The notes: generated by a model not told the origin, from the letters alone. A DNA stretch of 40,615 bases from Longimicrobium sp. (GCA_036389795.1 DASVWD010000159.1:1-40615), one strand, 5' to 3'. Shown: positions 7,461 through 16,492, counted from the first letter of the stretch. Numbers and translations: made by a program.

Positions 7461-7684
7461 CGTGTCCCTCCGCTGCGCTCCGGGCCGGGCTGCGCGCGCC
7501 GTAGGGCACGGTACGACTGTGCCCAACGGCGCCGGGCCTCCTCCGCGCCAAACCCCCGGCGCTCCGGAGTCCCGGCCCTCCGGGCGCGCATCCCTCACGC
7601 AACTGCCGTCCCGCCCCACCCCGTCGAGTCCACCCTCTCCCGGAGTTGGGAGAGGGTTGCCGCTCCAAGGCGGCGGGTGAGCGC
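7461..7684. repeat. Interspersed repeat family C, copy 1, inside the mla cluster
   Basis: The sequence from GTCCCTCCGCTGCGCTCC (7464) to GGCGGCGGGTGAG is found again, inverted, at 16029-16386 with high similarity at both ends. It contains a perfect 9-bp stem, CCCTCTCCC (7633-7641) with GGGAGAGGG (7648-7656). It fills most of the gap between mlaE and mlaF (7357-7744); the rest of that gap is the array at 7712 and about 100 bp with no recognisable feature. Confidence 0.8.
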
Positions 7685-7711
7685 CCCCCGCGCGGCACCG
7701 ACACCCGCCCA

Positions 7712-7747
7712 GCACTTCGCACTTCGCACCCCGCACTTCGCACTTCA
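7712..7747 (-). repeat. AGTGCG-type tandem array at the mlaE stop codon (family D, copy 1)
   Basis: On the minus strand the stop codon TGA of mlaE runs straight into AGTGCGA/AGTGCGG-type units (about four to five). The same layout is seen at 8962-9000 and 25373-25425. Confidence 0.75.
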
Positions 7748-8590
7748 GTTCAGCAGCAGCGGCGGGAAGAGCGCGTCCAGCACCAGCACCGACAGCGTCA
7801 TCAGCACCACGGCGCTGGTGGTGGACCTGCCCACGCCCTCGGCGCCGCCGCGGGTGGAGAGGCCCATGTGGCTGGCCACCAGGGGGATCACGAAGCCGAA
7901 CGCCGTGCCCTTGGCCAGCGAGTAGAACATGTCCCAGTTGTGCCAGAAGAGCCCGGCGCCGTACTTGAACGCCGGGATCCCCAGCCCCACCGTGGCCTGC
8001 GCCGAGACCATCCCCGCCACGATCCCGGCGATGTTGCACATGGCCACCAGCGTGGGCACCACGATGATCCCGGCGATCAGGCGCGGGGCGACGAGCGTGC
8101 GCACGGGGTCGCGCCCCAGCGAGTGGAGCGCGTCGATCTGCTCGGAGACCACCATGGTCCCCAGCTCCGCCGTGATGCGGGCGCCCACCCGGCCGATCAG
8201 CACGATGGCCGTCATCACCGGGCCCAGCTCCAGGATGATGCTGGAGGCCACCACGCTGCCCAGGATGTAGAGCGGCACCCCGCCGGTGAACTGGTAGCCG
8301 CCCTGCTGCGAGGTCACGATCCCGCCCAGGATCCCCGTCACCAGCACGATGGGGATGGAGCCCACCCCCATCCAGTACATCTGCGCCGCCACGTCGCGCA
8401 GCGCGATGCGGCCGGTGAACAGGTACACCAGGCTGCGCCACACCAGCGTGGCCATCCCGCCGGTGTGGGCCAGGAAGTTCTCCCACCCCCGCCCCAGCCC
8501 CGCCAGCGGCCCGCTCAGGAAGAACTCCCGCCGCGGCCCCGCCTCGCGCGGCCGCTCCAGCGGCGGCAATTCTCCCGTGCGCGTCGACAT
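7745..8590 (-). CDS. mlaE: MlaE-type ABC transporter permease
   Basis: A 281-residue membrane permease of the MlaE/YrbE family with an amphipathic N-terminal segment and five to six hydrophobic segments. The typical conserved region around ELGPVMTAIVLIGRVGARITAELGTM, with the EQIDAL motif that contacts the ATPase, is present. It forms the membrane channel that feeds phospholipid to the MCE ring. The ATG at 8590 is preferred; a GTG at 8632 in frame has no ribosome-binding site. It is the first gene of an mlaE-mlaF-mlaD cluster, but repeat DNA separates it from mlaF, so co-transcription through a structured spacer must be assumed. Confidence 0.92.
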   Translation of the reverse strand: MSTRTGELPPLERPREAGPRREFFLSGPLAGLGRGWENFLAHTGGMATLVWRSLVYLFTGRIALRDVAAQMYWMGVGSIPIVLVTGILGGIVTSQQGGYQFTGGVPLYILGSVVASSIILELGPVMTAIVLIGRVGARITAELGTMVVSEQIDALHSLGRDPVRTLVAPRLIAGIIVVPTLVAMCNIAGIVAGMVSAQATVGLGIPAFKYGAGLFWHNWDMFYSLAKGTAFGFVIPLVASHMGLSTRGGAEGVGRSTTSAVVLMTLSVLVLDALFPPLLLN

Positions 8591-8997
8591 CGCTCGTCCG
8601 AGATCCGGATGAAAAAGCCCGGACCCGGTCACCTGGACCGGACCCGGCGCGCGGCCTCACCCGCCGCGCGCTCGATACCCCGCATTCTCCGTCCGGTTCG
8701 CCCCTGGAAACGTACGGCGGGCGTGGCAAAACGGATCTGGCGCAAAGAACGAAAACCCGAAAACCATCACTCCCAGCCGCCCCTCGACCGGCGGGGGATC
8801 AGCGCGGCGTCGGCATCCGCTCGACTCGCCACCCACCCGACTCGTCGAGTAGATCCCTCGGGTCGCTACCGCGCCCCTCGGGATGACATCCGTTCCTCCC
8901 GGCGAGCAGGGTCCGATGCAGAGGCGAGCCGGGCGAGGCATGCCTCGCCCCTACTCATCCCCACTTTCGCACTTTCGCACTTTCGCACTCACGCACT
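8591..8997. other. Intergenic region upstream of mlaE
   Basis: This 407-bp stretch has no gene I can support. It holds a family B right end (8851-8889) and the tandem array that starts at the stop of the RND pump. The mlaE promoter should be here on the minus strand, but I see no convincing -35/-10 pair. Short reading frames across it have no family resemblance. Confidence 0.5.
8851..8889. repeat. Interspersed repeat family B, copy 2 (right end only)
   Basis: AGATCCCTCGGG is followed by CCTCGGGATGACA, matching the spacing and sequence of the right ends of the family B elements at 176-377 and 25279-25347. No left TGTCATTCC end is visible. Confidence 0.55.
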
Positions 8998-9000
8998 TCA
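8962..9000 (-). repeat. AGTGCG-type tandem array at the RND pump stop codon (family D, copy 2)
   Basis: Reading the minus strand, the stop codon TGA is followed at once by AGTGCGTG and then three AGTGCGAA units (8-bp period). Confidence 0.8.
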
Positions 9001-12000
9001 GTCCCCCGACTCCAGCGCCGGCTCCATCGCCGCGGCCGGGACCCGGCGGGGCTCGCCGTGCGAGGTGGGCTCGGCCGCCGGGCGCCTGCGGCGGCGGAAG
9101 AGGCCCATCCCCCACTCGCGGAAGTCGGAGAGGATCTCGTACACCGTGGGGATCACCAGCAGGGTCAGCAGCGTGCTGGTGATCACCCCGCCGATCACCG
9201 CCACCCCCATCGGGGCGCGGAACTGCGACCCCTCGCCGCGCCCGAGCGCCACGGGGATCATCCCCGCGATCAGCGCGAAGGTGGTCATCAGGATCGGCCT
9301 GAGCCGGATGGCGCCCGCCTCGATCAGCGCCTCGCGCAGCGGCGTGCCCGCCTCGTGCGCCCACTTGGCGAAGTCGATCAGCAGGATGGCGTTCTTCGCC
9401 ACGATCCCCATGAGCAGGATGATCCCGATCATGCTCATGATGTTCAGCGTGTTCCCCGTGAGCCACAGCCCCAGCACCACGCCGATCAGCGACAACGGCA
9501 GCGACAGCATGATCGCCAGCGGGTCCAGGAAGGAGTGGAACTGGACCACCAGGATCAGATACATCAGCATCACCGCCACCCCCAGCGCGAAGAAGATGCG
9601 CCCGAACACCTCGGCGGTGTCCTCGCTCTCGCCGCCCTGGGTGATGCGGTAGCCGTCGGGGACGCGGATGTTCTCCAGCCGCGCGCCGATCCCCGCCAGC
9701 ACGTCGGAGAGCGGCGCCCCCGAGGTGTTGGCCTGCACGTTGATCACCCGGTCGCGGTCCAGGTGGTCGATCTGCGCCGGGCCGAAGTTGCGCCGCACCT
9801 CGGCCACCTGCCCCAGCGGGAGGGTGACCGGCCCCTGCGGCCCCTGCAGCACGATCGGCAGCCCCTCCAGGTCGGCGGTGCGGGTGCGCGCCTCGGGGGC
9901 CAGCCGCACGGTGACGTCGCGCGTCTCGCCCGAGGGGTCCACCCAGTCGCCCGCGTCGATCCCCGCGAACGCCGGACGGACGGACTGCGCCACCTGCGCG
10001 GCGGTCACCCCCAGGCTCCCGGCCAGGCCGCGCCGGAGCACCACCTCCACCTCGGGCTTCTGCCCCTTGGTGGAGAGGTCCACGTCGGCCGCGCCGGGAA
10101 CCTGCTTCACCGCCGCCAGCACCTGCTCGGCCAGCTGGTTGAGCACGCGCACGTCGGGGCCGCGCACCTCGATCTGGATCTGCTTCTGGTTGTTGAACGC
10201 GTTGGTGGTGAGGCTCACCGTGGCCCCGGCGATGCGCCCGGCCTGCCGGCGCAGCTCCTCGCCGATGGTGTACTGGTCCTGCTCGCGCGTGTTCTTGGGC
10301 GTGAGCCGCGCGTAGACCAGGGCGTTGTCCACCGTGCCGCTCCCCGTGCCCCCGGCGCCCACCGTGGTGTAGGTGTACTCCACCTCGGGGCGGGCCCTGG
10401 CCAGCCGGGCCACCTCCTCGGCCTTCAGCCGGGTGTACTCCAGGTTCGACCCCGCCGGCGTCTGCACGGTGATGTACAGCTCCGAGCGGTCGTCCTTGGG
10501 GAAGAACTCGAAGCCCAGCTTCTTGAACGGCGGCACCATGAAGCCCGCCATCATCATCAGCGGCACGCCGACCACCAGCAGGAGCGCCGTCAGCGCCTTG
10601 CGGTCCGTCACCGCCAGCAGGAACGCCAGCCCCAGCGCGATCGCCATCACCACCCCGAAGCCGGTGAGCCCGGTGGCGGGGATGGCGACGGCCCCGAAGA
10701 ACGCGCCGACGGCGATCACGAACATCGACGCCCGGTGGTCGAGCGCCCAGGCGATCACCTTCTTGTAGTCCTCGGCCCGCCGCGCGAACCAGGCGTTGAA
10801 GCGGTCCAGCTTCCTCGTGATCCACGCCTTCTGGTGCTCCTCCTTGTGCGGGTCGGCCCAGTACGCCGACAGCATCGGGTCCAGCGAGAAGGAGACGAAG
10901 AGGGAGACCAGCACCGAGCAGGCGATGGTGAGCGCGAACGGCGCGAACCACTGCTCGGCGAGGCCGCCCATGAAGGCGATGGGGACGAAGACGCAGACGA
11001 TGGAGAAGGTGGTGGCCGCCACCGCCAGGCCGATCTCGTCGGTCCCCTCCATCGACGCCGTGTAGTGGTCCTTCCCCATCTCCACGTGCCGCACGATGTT
11101 CTCGCGCACCACGATGGCGTCGTCGATCAGGATGCCGATGGCGAGCGAGAGGCCGAGCAGGCTCATGGTGTTGAGCGTGAAGCCGAACGCCCACACCGCC
11201 ACGAAGGCGGCCAGCACGGAGACCGGCAGCGCCAGGCCGGTGATCACCGTGCTTCTCCACGAGTTCAGGAAGAGGAACACCACCAGCACGGTGAGGATGG
11301 CGCCCAGGAAGAGCGCCTCCTCCACGCTCAGCACCGAGCGGGTCACCCGCTCGCCAGCGTCCTGCACCACGTCCATGCGCACGCCCGCGGGGAGCGTCTC
11401 CTGGAGCTCCTTCACCCGCGCGATCACGCGCTCGCTGACGTCGGTGGTGCTGTAGCCCTGGCTCTTGATGATGTCGATCCCCACCGCCGGGCTGCCGTTG
11501 TAGAGCGCGGCCGAGCGGGGCTCCTCGGTCCCGTCCTTCACCGTTGCCACTTCCCCGAGCCGGATGAGCCGCCCGCCCCGCTCGGCCACCACCAGCTGCG
11601 CGAACTCGGCGGGGGACTGCATGCGGCCGCGCAGGCGAATGGTGCGCTCGTCGAGCTGGCCGTTCAGCCGCCCCACGGGGACCGCCAGGTTCTGCTGCTG
11701 CAGCGCCCCCACCACCTGCCCGATCCCCACCCCCGCCGCCTGCAGCGCGTCGGGGCGCACCTCGACGGTGAGCTCGCGCTCCACCTTGCCGCGCACCACC
11801 ACCTCGGCCACGCCCTGGAGCCCCTTGAGCTCGCGGGTGACGCCGGGGTCGGCGATGCGCGTCAGCTCCGGCGAGCTGAGCGTGGGCGACGACAGGGCGA
11901 GCGAGACGATCGGCAGGTCGTTGGGGTCCCAGCGCGACAGGATCGGCTCCTCCATCTCCTGCGGCAGGTCGCCGCGGATCTGCGAGATGGCGTCGCGGAT

Positions 12001-12321
12001 GTCCTGGGTGGCCTGCTGCACGTCCTTCTCGAAGACGAACTGCACCAGGACGTTGCCGAAGCCGTCGTAGCTCGACGAGGTCATCTCGTCGACGCCGCTG
12101 ATCCCGGAGATCGCCTCCTCTACGGGATCGATCACCTCGCGCTCGACGATGTCGGGGCTGGCCCCGGGATACGGAATCGCCACGAACACGAAGGGCGGGT
12201 TGATCTCGGGGTACTCGTCGGTGTCCAGGTTGAACAGCGCGAAGAGCCCGAAGACGACCAGCGCCAGCATCGAGACGACGGTGACGACCGGCCGCCTGAT
12301 GGCGAAGTCGGAAATGAACAT
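8998..12321 (-). CDS. RND-family efflux pump, HAE1 type
   Basis: The 1107-residue protein has the twelve-helix RND architecture with two large periplasmic loops. The start MFISDFAIRRPVVTVV and the proton-relay motif GILIDDAIVV (about residue 400) with its two Asp residues place it in the hydrophobe/amphiphile efflux group rather than the heavy-metal group. It is somewhat longer than AcrB (about 1050) because of an extra hydrophobic stretch between repeats (about 525-600) and a basic C-terminal tail. GGAGGAG precedes the ATG. It lies 13 bp after the adaptor gene in an operon of regulator, TolC, adaptor and pump, so it should export drugs, solvents or related compounds to the outside. Its substrate is unknown. 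Confidence 0.95.
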   Translation of the reverse strand: MFISDFAIRRPVVTVVSMLALVVFGLFALFNLDTDEYPEINPPFVFVAIPYPGASPDIVEREVIDPVEEAISGISGVDEMTSSSYDGFGNVLVQFVFEKDVQQATQDIRDAISQIRGDLPQEMEEPILSRWDPNDLPIVSLALSSPTLSSPELTRIADPGVTRELKGLQGVAEVVVRGKVERELTVEVRPDALQAAGVGIGQVVGALQQQNLAVPVGRLNGQLDERTIRLRGRMQSPAEFAQLVVAERGGRLIRLGEVATVKDGTEEPRSAALYNGSPAVGIDIIKSQGYSTTDVSERVIARVKELQETLPAGVRMDVVQDAGERVTRSVLSVEEALFLGAILTVLVVFLFLNSWRSTVITGLALPVSVLAAFVAVWAFGFTLNTMSLLGLSLAIGILIDDAIVVRENIVRHVEMGKDHYTASMEGTDEIGLAVAATTFSIVCVFVPIAFMGGLAEQWFAPFALTIACSVLVSLFVSFSLDPMLSAYWADPHKEEHQKAWITRKLDRFNAWFARRAEDYKKVIAWALDHRASMFVIAVGAFFGAVAIPATGLTGFGVVMAIALGLAFLLAVTDRKALTALLLVVGVPLMMMAGFMVPPFKKLGFEFFPKDDRSELYITVQTPAGSNLEYTRLKAEEVARLARARPEVEYTYTTVGAGGTGSGTVDNALVYARLTPKNTREQDQYTIGEELRRQAGRIAGATVSLTTNAFNNQKQIQIEVRGPDVRVLNQLAEQVLAAVKQVPGAADVDLSTKGQKPEVEVVLRRGLAGSLGVTAAQVAQSVRPAFAGIDAGDWVDPSGETRDVTVRLAPEARTRTADLEGLPIVLQGPQGPVTLPLGQVAEVRRNFGPAQIDHLDRDRVINVQANTSGAPLSDVLAGIGARLENIRVPDGYRITQGGESEDTAEVFGRIFFALGVAVMLMYLILVVQFHSFLDPLAIMLSLPLSLIGVVLGLWLTGNTLNIMSMIGIILLMGIVAKNAILLIDFAKWAHEAGTPLREALIEAGAIRLRPILMTTFALIAGMIPVALGRGEGSQFRAPMGVAVIGGVITSTLLTLLVIPTVYEILSDFREWGMGLFRRRRRPAAEPTSHGEPRRVPAAAMEPALESGD

Positions 12322-12334
12322 GGCGCCTCCTCCC

Positions 12335-13474
12335 TCAGCGCTGCCCGGCGGACGCGGCCGCGGGCGCCGCGGCGCCCACGCGGACCGGCGTCCCCGGCGT
12401 GGTCCCCAGCGCCGCGCCCACCAGGAGCGTGTCGCCGGCCGTGATCCCCCCCAGCACCTCCACCCGCTCGCTCTCCGGGTCGCGGGAGCCCAGCTGCACC
12501 GGCACCCGCTCGGCCCGGCCGCCCTTGAGCCGCAGCACGGAGGGCTGCACCCCCCGCTCGTCCACCGCGTTGGCGGGGACCAGGATCGCCTGGCGGGCCT
12601 CGGCCTCCACGCGCCCCTCGGCGAAGAGGCCGGAGACCAGCGTCCCCTCCTGGTTGGGGACCTGCACGTAGACCGGCACCTGCCCCGTGGACGGGTCGGC
12701 CGAGGGGTTGATGCGCTCGACGGTGCCGGTGAAGGCGCGCCCGGGGTAGCCGCTCACGGTGAAGCGCACGGCCGCGCCGGGCTTCACCGCCCCCAGCTGG
12801 GCGGCGGGGACGCTGGCCTCCAGCCGCATGCTCCCGGGGTCGACGATGGTGAAGAGGGCGGCGCCCGGCGCCACCACGTCGCCCGCGCTCACCGGGCGCT
12901 CTCCCACCACGCCGCCGAGCGGGGCGCGCACGCTGGTGTTGCCCAGCTGCTGGCGGGCGCTGGCCAGGCGGGCCCGCGCGTCGGCCAGCTGGCCGCGGGC
13001 GTTGGTCACGTTCCAGCGCGCGGTCTCCAGGTCGCGCTCGGCCACGGCGCCGGCGCGGGCCAGGCTCTCGGTGCGCTCGGCGTTCCTCTGCGCCACCGTC
13101 ACCGACTGCTCGGCGGTGCGCACGGCCGACTGGGCGGAGAGCACCGCGTCGCGCAGCGCCGCCGCCTCGATGCGGGCCAGCGGCTGCCCGGCGCGCACGG
13201 CCTGCCCCTTGTCGGCGTACACCTCCAGCACGGTGCCGCCCACCTCGGCGCGCACCTGGGCCTCGCGCTCGGCGCGCAGCGTCCCCGAGAGCGCGGGGCC
13301 GGTGCGCAGCTCCTCGACCTGCACCACCAGGACGTTCTCGGGCCCCACCACCACCGCCTCGGGGGCCTTCGCCTCGGCGGCGTCGCCCTCCTTGCCGCAC
13401 CCGGCCAGGGCCAGGGCGGCGGCCAGTACGAACGCGGCCGCGCCGCGCACCGGAATCGTCTTCGTATCGCTCAT
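12335..13474 (-). CDS. RND efflux periplasmic adaptor (membrane fusion protein), lipoprotein
   Basis: A 379-residue adaptor with a lipoprotein signal (LALAGC, lipid Cys at about residue 26). It has the standard order: first beta strand of the barrel, biotinyl-lipoyl half motif (EVGGTVLEVYADKGQAVRAGQPLARIE), an alpha-helical hairpin rich in Ala and Arg (about 110-170), second lipoyl half (VRAPLGGVVGERPVSAGDVV), beta barrel and membrane-proximal domain. It bridges the RND pump and TolC. Its ATG overlaps the stop of the TolC gene (ATGA) and the pump gene follows 13 bp later. Confidence 0.94.
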   Translation of the reverse strand: MSDTKTIPVRGAAAFVLAAALALAGCGKEGDAAEAKAPEAVVVGPENVLVVQVEELRTGPALSGTLRAEREAQVRAEVGGTVLEVYADKGQAVRAGQPLARIEAAALRDAVLSAQSAVRTAEQSVTVAQRNAERTESLARAGAVAERDLETARWNVTNARGQLADARARLASARQQLGNTSVRAPLGGVVGERPVSAGDVVAPGAALFTIVDPGSMRLEASVPAAQLGAVKPGAAVRFTVSGYPGRAFTGTVERINPSADPSTGQVPVYVQVPNQEGTLVSGLFAEGRVEAEARQAILVPANAVDERGVQPSVLRLKGGRAERVPVQLGSRDPESERVEVLGGITAGDTLLVGAALGTTPGTPVRVGAAAPAAASAGQR

Positions 13475-15147
13475 GGCACCCCTGCCGACGTTAGGGCGGT
13501 GGCCGTCTGGTCCGCGGGCGTGGTCCGCGGCTGCTGTCTGAGCTGCTGCTGTTGCTGCGGCTGCTGGAGCTGCTGCGCCCCGGCCGGCGCCGAGCCCGCG
13601 GCCTGCCCGACGTTGAGCGGCAGGTCGGGCAGCAGCGCCAGGCGGGCCTGCGCGATGCGGAGATCGCGCGCGGCCTGCGCCCGGTTGGCCTCGGCCTGCT
13701 GCAGCAGGATGCGCGAGTCGGTGAGCTCGGTCTGGGTGGAGATCCCCTCGCGGAAGCGGATCTCGGCGATCTGGTACGCGCGGGTGGCCTGCTCCACGGT
13801 GCCGGCGCTCGCCTCCCAGGCGGCGCGGGCGGCGGCCAGCCGCTCGAGCGCGGTGCGGGTGTCGAGCTGGGCCAGGCTCACCGTCTGCGCCAGGCGGGCC
13901 TGGGCCTCCAGCACGTTGGCCTCGGCCACCAGCTGGTCGCCGCGCAGGCGCCCGCCGGTGAAGAGGGGCACCGAGAGCTGGGCGCCCACGTTCCAGTTGC
14001 TGCGGAAGTCGTCCCACGCGGGGAGCGCCCCCTGCGGGTACCCCACCCGCCCGTACTGCGAGAAGAGGCTCACCGTGGGGAGCCGCTGGCTCCTGGCCAC
14101 CCGGAGCAGCCCCTCCTGCACGCGCACCGCCTCCTGCGCCTGCTTGACGGGGGCGCGGCTCATCGTGGTGGTGTCGCCCAGGAGCCGCTGGTTGGAGGAG
14201 AAGCGCGCCACGGGGACGGCCTCGGCGTCGTTCAGCTCGGTGGTGAGCCGCAGCGGCTCGTCGGGCGAGAGGTTCAGCAGGAGCTTGAGCCGCGTGTACG
14301 CCAGGTCGCGCTCGCTGGTGCGCTGGATGAGCACCGGCCGCTGGTTGTCGCGGGTGACGGTGGCGCGCAGCAGCTCGAACTCGGGCTGGTTCCCCACCTG
14401 CCGGGCCAGGCGCGTCTGCTCCAGCGTGGTCTCGGCCTGGCGGAGCGTGGCCCGGGCGATCTCCACCAGCCGGTCGGCCAGCGCGGCGTCGTAGTACGCC
14501 TGGGTGACGTCGAGCACCAGCTGGGCGCGGGTGGAGGCCAGGGCGATCTCGGCGTTGCGGCGCCCGGCGTCGGCCACCTGGTTCTGCCCGGTGATGCGCC
14601 CGCCGGTGAAGAGGTTCTGGTTGAGGTTCAGCCCCAGCCGCCAGGTGTTCTCGCGCCCGAAGGGGAGGTCGCCGAAGGCGGCGAAGGGGTTGGAGTTCAC
14701 CGCGCAGTCCACCGCGTGCTCGAGCGAGTCGACCCGCTCGGCCAGGGGGAGCGACGGGTCGGGGGTGAAGGTGCCGCAGTTCTGCGGCCCGGTGGTGGTG
14801 GTGGTATCGGACCCGCCGCCGCCGATCCCCTCGAACTCCGAGGCGAGGGCGCGGGTGTAACTGGCGGTGCCGGTGAGCTGCGGGAGCCGCTCGCTGCGGG
14901 CGCGCAGCTGCTCGCCGCGCGCGCGGGTGATGCCGGCGCGGGAGATGACGATCTGGTCGCTGGCGTCCTCGGCGATGCGGAGCGCCTCCTCGAGCGAGAG
15001 GGGGCGCCCGGCGGCCGCGGACGCCGGCTGTCCCGGTACGGCCTGCGCGGCGAGCGGCGCGCAGAGCAGCGCCGCCAGCAGCGCGGCGGCCCCGGACAGG
15101 CGCGGCGCGGTTCGGGTGCGCATATTCTTCAGGGCTGAAGCGTTCAC
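13471..15147 (-). CDS. TolC-family outer membrane efflux channel
   Basis: A 558-residue protein with a cleavable signal peptide (ending about CAPLAAQA) and two repeats of the outer membrane efflux protein fold: long heptad-like helices (LEEALRIAEDASDQIVISRA; LVAEANVLEAQARLAQTVS) alternate with short strands (RLGLNLNQNLFTGG; NVGAQLSVPLFTGG). Two Cys residues lie in a loop of the first half. The extreme C-terminus is a Gln/Pro-rich tail of about 60 residues, not part of the barrel. An internal ATG at 15123 is an alternative start. It is the second gene of the operon and overlaps the adaptor start by ATGA. Confidence 0.93.
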   Translation of the reverse strand: MNASALKNMRTRTAPRLSGAAALLAALLCAPLAAQAVPGQPASAAAGRPLSLEEALRIAEDASDQIVISRAGITRARGEQLRARSERLPQLTGTASYTRALASEFEGIGGGGSDTTTTTGPQNCGTFTPDPSLPLAERVDSLEHAVDCAVNSNPFAAFGDLPFGRENTWRLGLNLNQNLFTGGRITGQNQVADAGRRNAEIALASTRAQLVLDVTQAYYDAALADRLVEIARATLRQAETTLEQTRLARQVGNQPEFELLRATVTRDNQRPVLIQRTSERDLAYTRLKLLLNLSPDEPLRLTTELNDAEAVPVARFSSNQRLLGDTTTMSRAPVKQAQEAVRVQEGLLRVARSQRLPTVSLFSQYGRVGYPQGALPAWDDFRSNWNVGAQLSVPLFTGGRLRGDQLVAEANVLEAQARLAQTVSLAQLDTRTALERLAAARAAWEASAGTVEQATRAYQIAEIRFREGISTQTELTDSRILLQQAEANRAQAARDLRIAQARLALLPDLPLNVGQAAGSAPAGAQQLQQPQQQQQLRQQPRTTPADQTATALTSAGVP

Positions 15148-15227
15148 GTCACGACTGCGTTCACACGGTCACGAAAGTCCCCGAGGACGGCGCGCGGTCG
15201 CCCCGGGTTTCAGCGCTCCGGCGCGCC

Positions 15228-15710
15228 TCACGCGGCGTCGGAAGTGGCCCGGGCGGCGGCGTGCCGCAGCCCGTACCAGTTGTCCAGCAGCTTGTCGCAC
15301 TCGGTGATGAGCAGCTCGTGGAAGCGCTCGGCCTCCTCCAGCCGCCGGTGGCCGTCGGCGCACTGGGGCGGCAGGGCCGCGCGGGTGTCGGCGAAGACGT
15401 TCACCATCTCGCGCCAGCGCGACTGGGCCACGCGCAGCATCTTGGCCCAGGGGTCGCTCTCGACCTTGTAGAAGTCGCGGCGGTCGCCGAGCGAGCTGGC
15501 GCGCTGGATCATCCCGAGCTGCTCCAGCATCCGGCAGTTGGTGCTCACCGACGCCTTGCTGGCCTGGAGCTTCTCGGCCAGCTCGTCGAGCGAGAAGGCC
15601 CGCCCGCCCACGAGCAGGAGGCCGAAGATGCGCCCGGCGCTGCGGGCCATCCCCTCCTTCTCGCAGATGAGCCCCATCCGCTCCACGAACTGCAGGACCG
15701 AATCCTCCAT
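15228..15710 (-). CDS. GbsR/MarR-type transcriptional regulator of the efflux operon
   Basis: The 160-residue regulator has a winged helix of the GbsR/MarR type: GRIFGLLLVGGRAFSLDELA, recognition helix QASKASVSTNCRMLEQLGMI and wing QRASSLGDRRDFYKV. A C-terminal helical part (about 95-155) would mediate dimerisation. The ATG at 15710 follows AGGTGAG at good distance; longer frames upstream cross the promoter. It is first in line with the TolC, adaptor and pump genes (80 bp gap), so it very probably represses its own operon. A perfect palindrome covers its -35 box. The inducing ligand is unknown; drug or osmolyte binding is a guess from the family. Confidence 0.88.
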   Translation of the reverse strand: MEDSVLQFVERMGLICEKEGMARSAGRIFGLLLVGGRAFSLDELAEKLQASKASVSTNCRMLEQLGMIQRASSLGDRRDFYKVESDPWAKMLRVAQSRWREMVNVFADTRAALPPQCADGHRRLEEAERFHELLITECDKLLDNWYGLRHAAARATSDAA

Positions 15711-15759
15711 CGTTCTCACCTTTGGAGTCGGGAATCCCCCCTCATGAATCAGCGGCGGA

Positions 15760-15799
15760 ATGCTAATCGGTTCAGATCGTTCAGTCAATACTGAACGAT
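15760..15799 (-). promoter_or_regulatory. Promoter with palindromic operator for the efflux operon
   Basis: On the minus strand TTGACT (15783-15788) and TAGCAT (15760-15765) are separated by exactly 17 bp. The -35 box lies within a perfect inverted repeat, ATCGTTCAGT-N4-ACTGAACGAT (15776-15799). Ten-base arms around a 4-base centre suit a dimeric MarR/GbsR-type repressor, which would block RNA polymerase at the -35. Confidence 0.8.
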
Positions 15800-16028
15800 G
15801 AGAAACATCTGAGTGATTCAAAAGTTTCTAACACAACTCTTTCGGCGGGAAGGAGATGCGGATCTTCGCACGTGGGAAATCCCGAGCTGCTGAGCCAGAT
15901 TCAGAGGTCGGAGAGGGGGCGGGAGGAGGGGGCGGGAGGGGGAAGGTGGGGCAGCGATGACCCAGCAGAATGAACCGGGTTCAGTACGATAGGGCCTCCG
16001 CGTACCAGCCAGATCTCGTGCCGCGCGG

Positions 16029-16386
16029 GGGGCCCTCACCCGCCGCCTTAGAGCGGCAACCCTCTCCCAGGTCTGGGAGAGGGTGGACTTACGATTCTGC
16101 GAGAGCCCCGTAGGGTCGAGGCCTGCCTCGACCGGCGGATGCCGGTGCGTGCGCGGGAGGCGGGCGATGCGTCGGGCAGCCTCCGCACGGACTCGCGGGC
16201 TCGCCCCTTGAAACCCCAGGCGATGTGCGCGACGAAACCCCGCGTGAGGGATGCGCGCCCGCCAGGGCCGGGACGCCGCCGCCACAGGGGTATCGTGGCG
16301 GCGGTGGCCCGGCGCCGTTGGGCAGCGTCGTTTGCTGCCCTACGGCGCGCGCAGCCCGGCCCGGAGCGCAGCGGAGGGACACGCCC
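16029..16386. repeat. Interspersed repeat family C, copy 2 (inverted, longer)
   Basis: The reverse complement of this stretch matches the copy at 7461-7684 at both ends: CTCACCCGCCGCCTTAGAGC at the left and CGGAGCGCAGCGGAGGGAC at the right. It has the same CCCTCTCCC / GGGAGAGGG stem near 16070-16085. It carries roughly 130 bp more than copy 1. Of the gap 15711-16546, the part 15800-16028 shows nothing recognisable. Confidence 0.8.
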
Positions 16387-16392
16387 AGACCG

Positions 16393-16421
16393 CAGTGCGA
16401 AGTGCCCGGTGCGAAGTGCGA
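16393..16421 (+). repeat. AGTGCG-type array upstream of the histidine kinase (family D, copy 3)
   Basis: AGTGCGA, AGTGCCCGG and GTGCGAAGTGCGA follow one another directly beside the family C element. Unlike the other copies it is not at a stop codon. Confidence 0.6.
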
Positions 16422-16463
16422 GCGCTCCACGAGACAGGTGGGCGGCGCCGGGTGGCCGTGATC

Positions 16464-16492
16464 TTGCCCAACCTTTGCGGTGACAATAAGCT
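16464..16492 (+). promoter_or_regulatory. Possible promoter of the histidine kinase gene
   Basis: TTGCCC at 16464-16469 and TAAGCT at 16487-16492 with 17 bp between them, 54 bp before the GTG start. This is the most A/T-rich piece of the upstream region. Confidence 0.4.

Noticed and set aside
9058-12444. Very long plus-strand open frame opposite the RND pump (1128 codons)
   Set aside because: It is antisense to a clear RND pump. Its translation is the His/Arg/Gly-rich pattern produced by the opposite strand of GC-rich genes and shows no domain.
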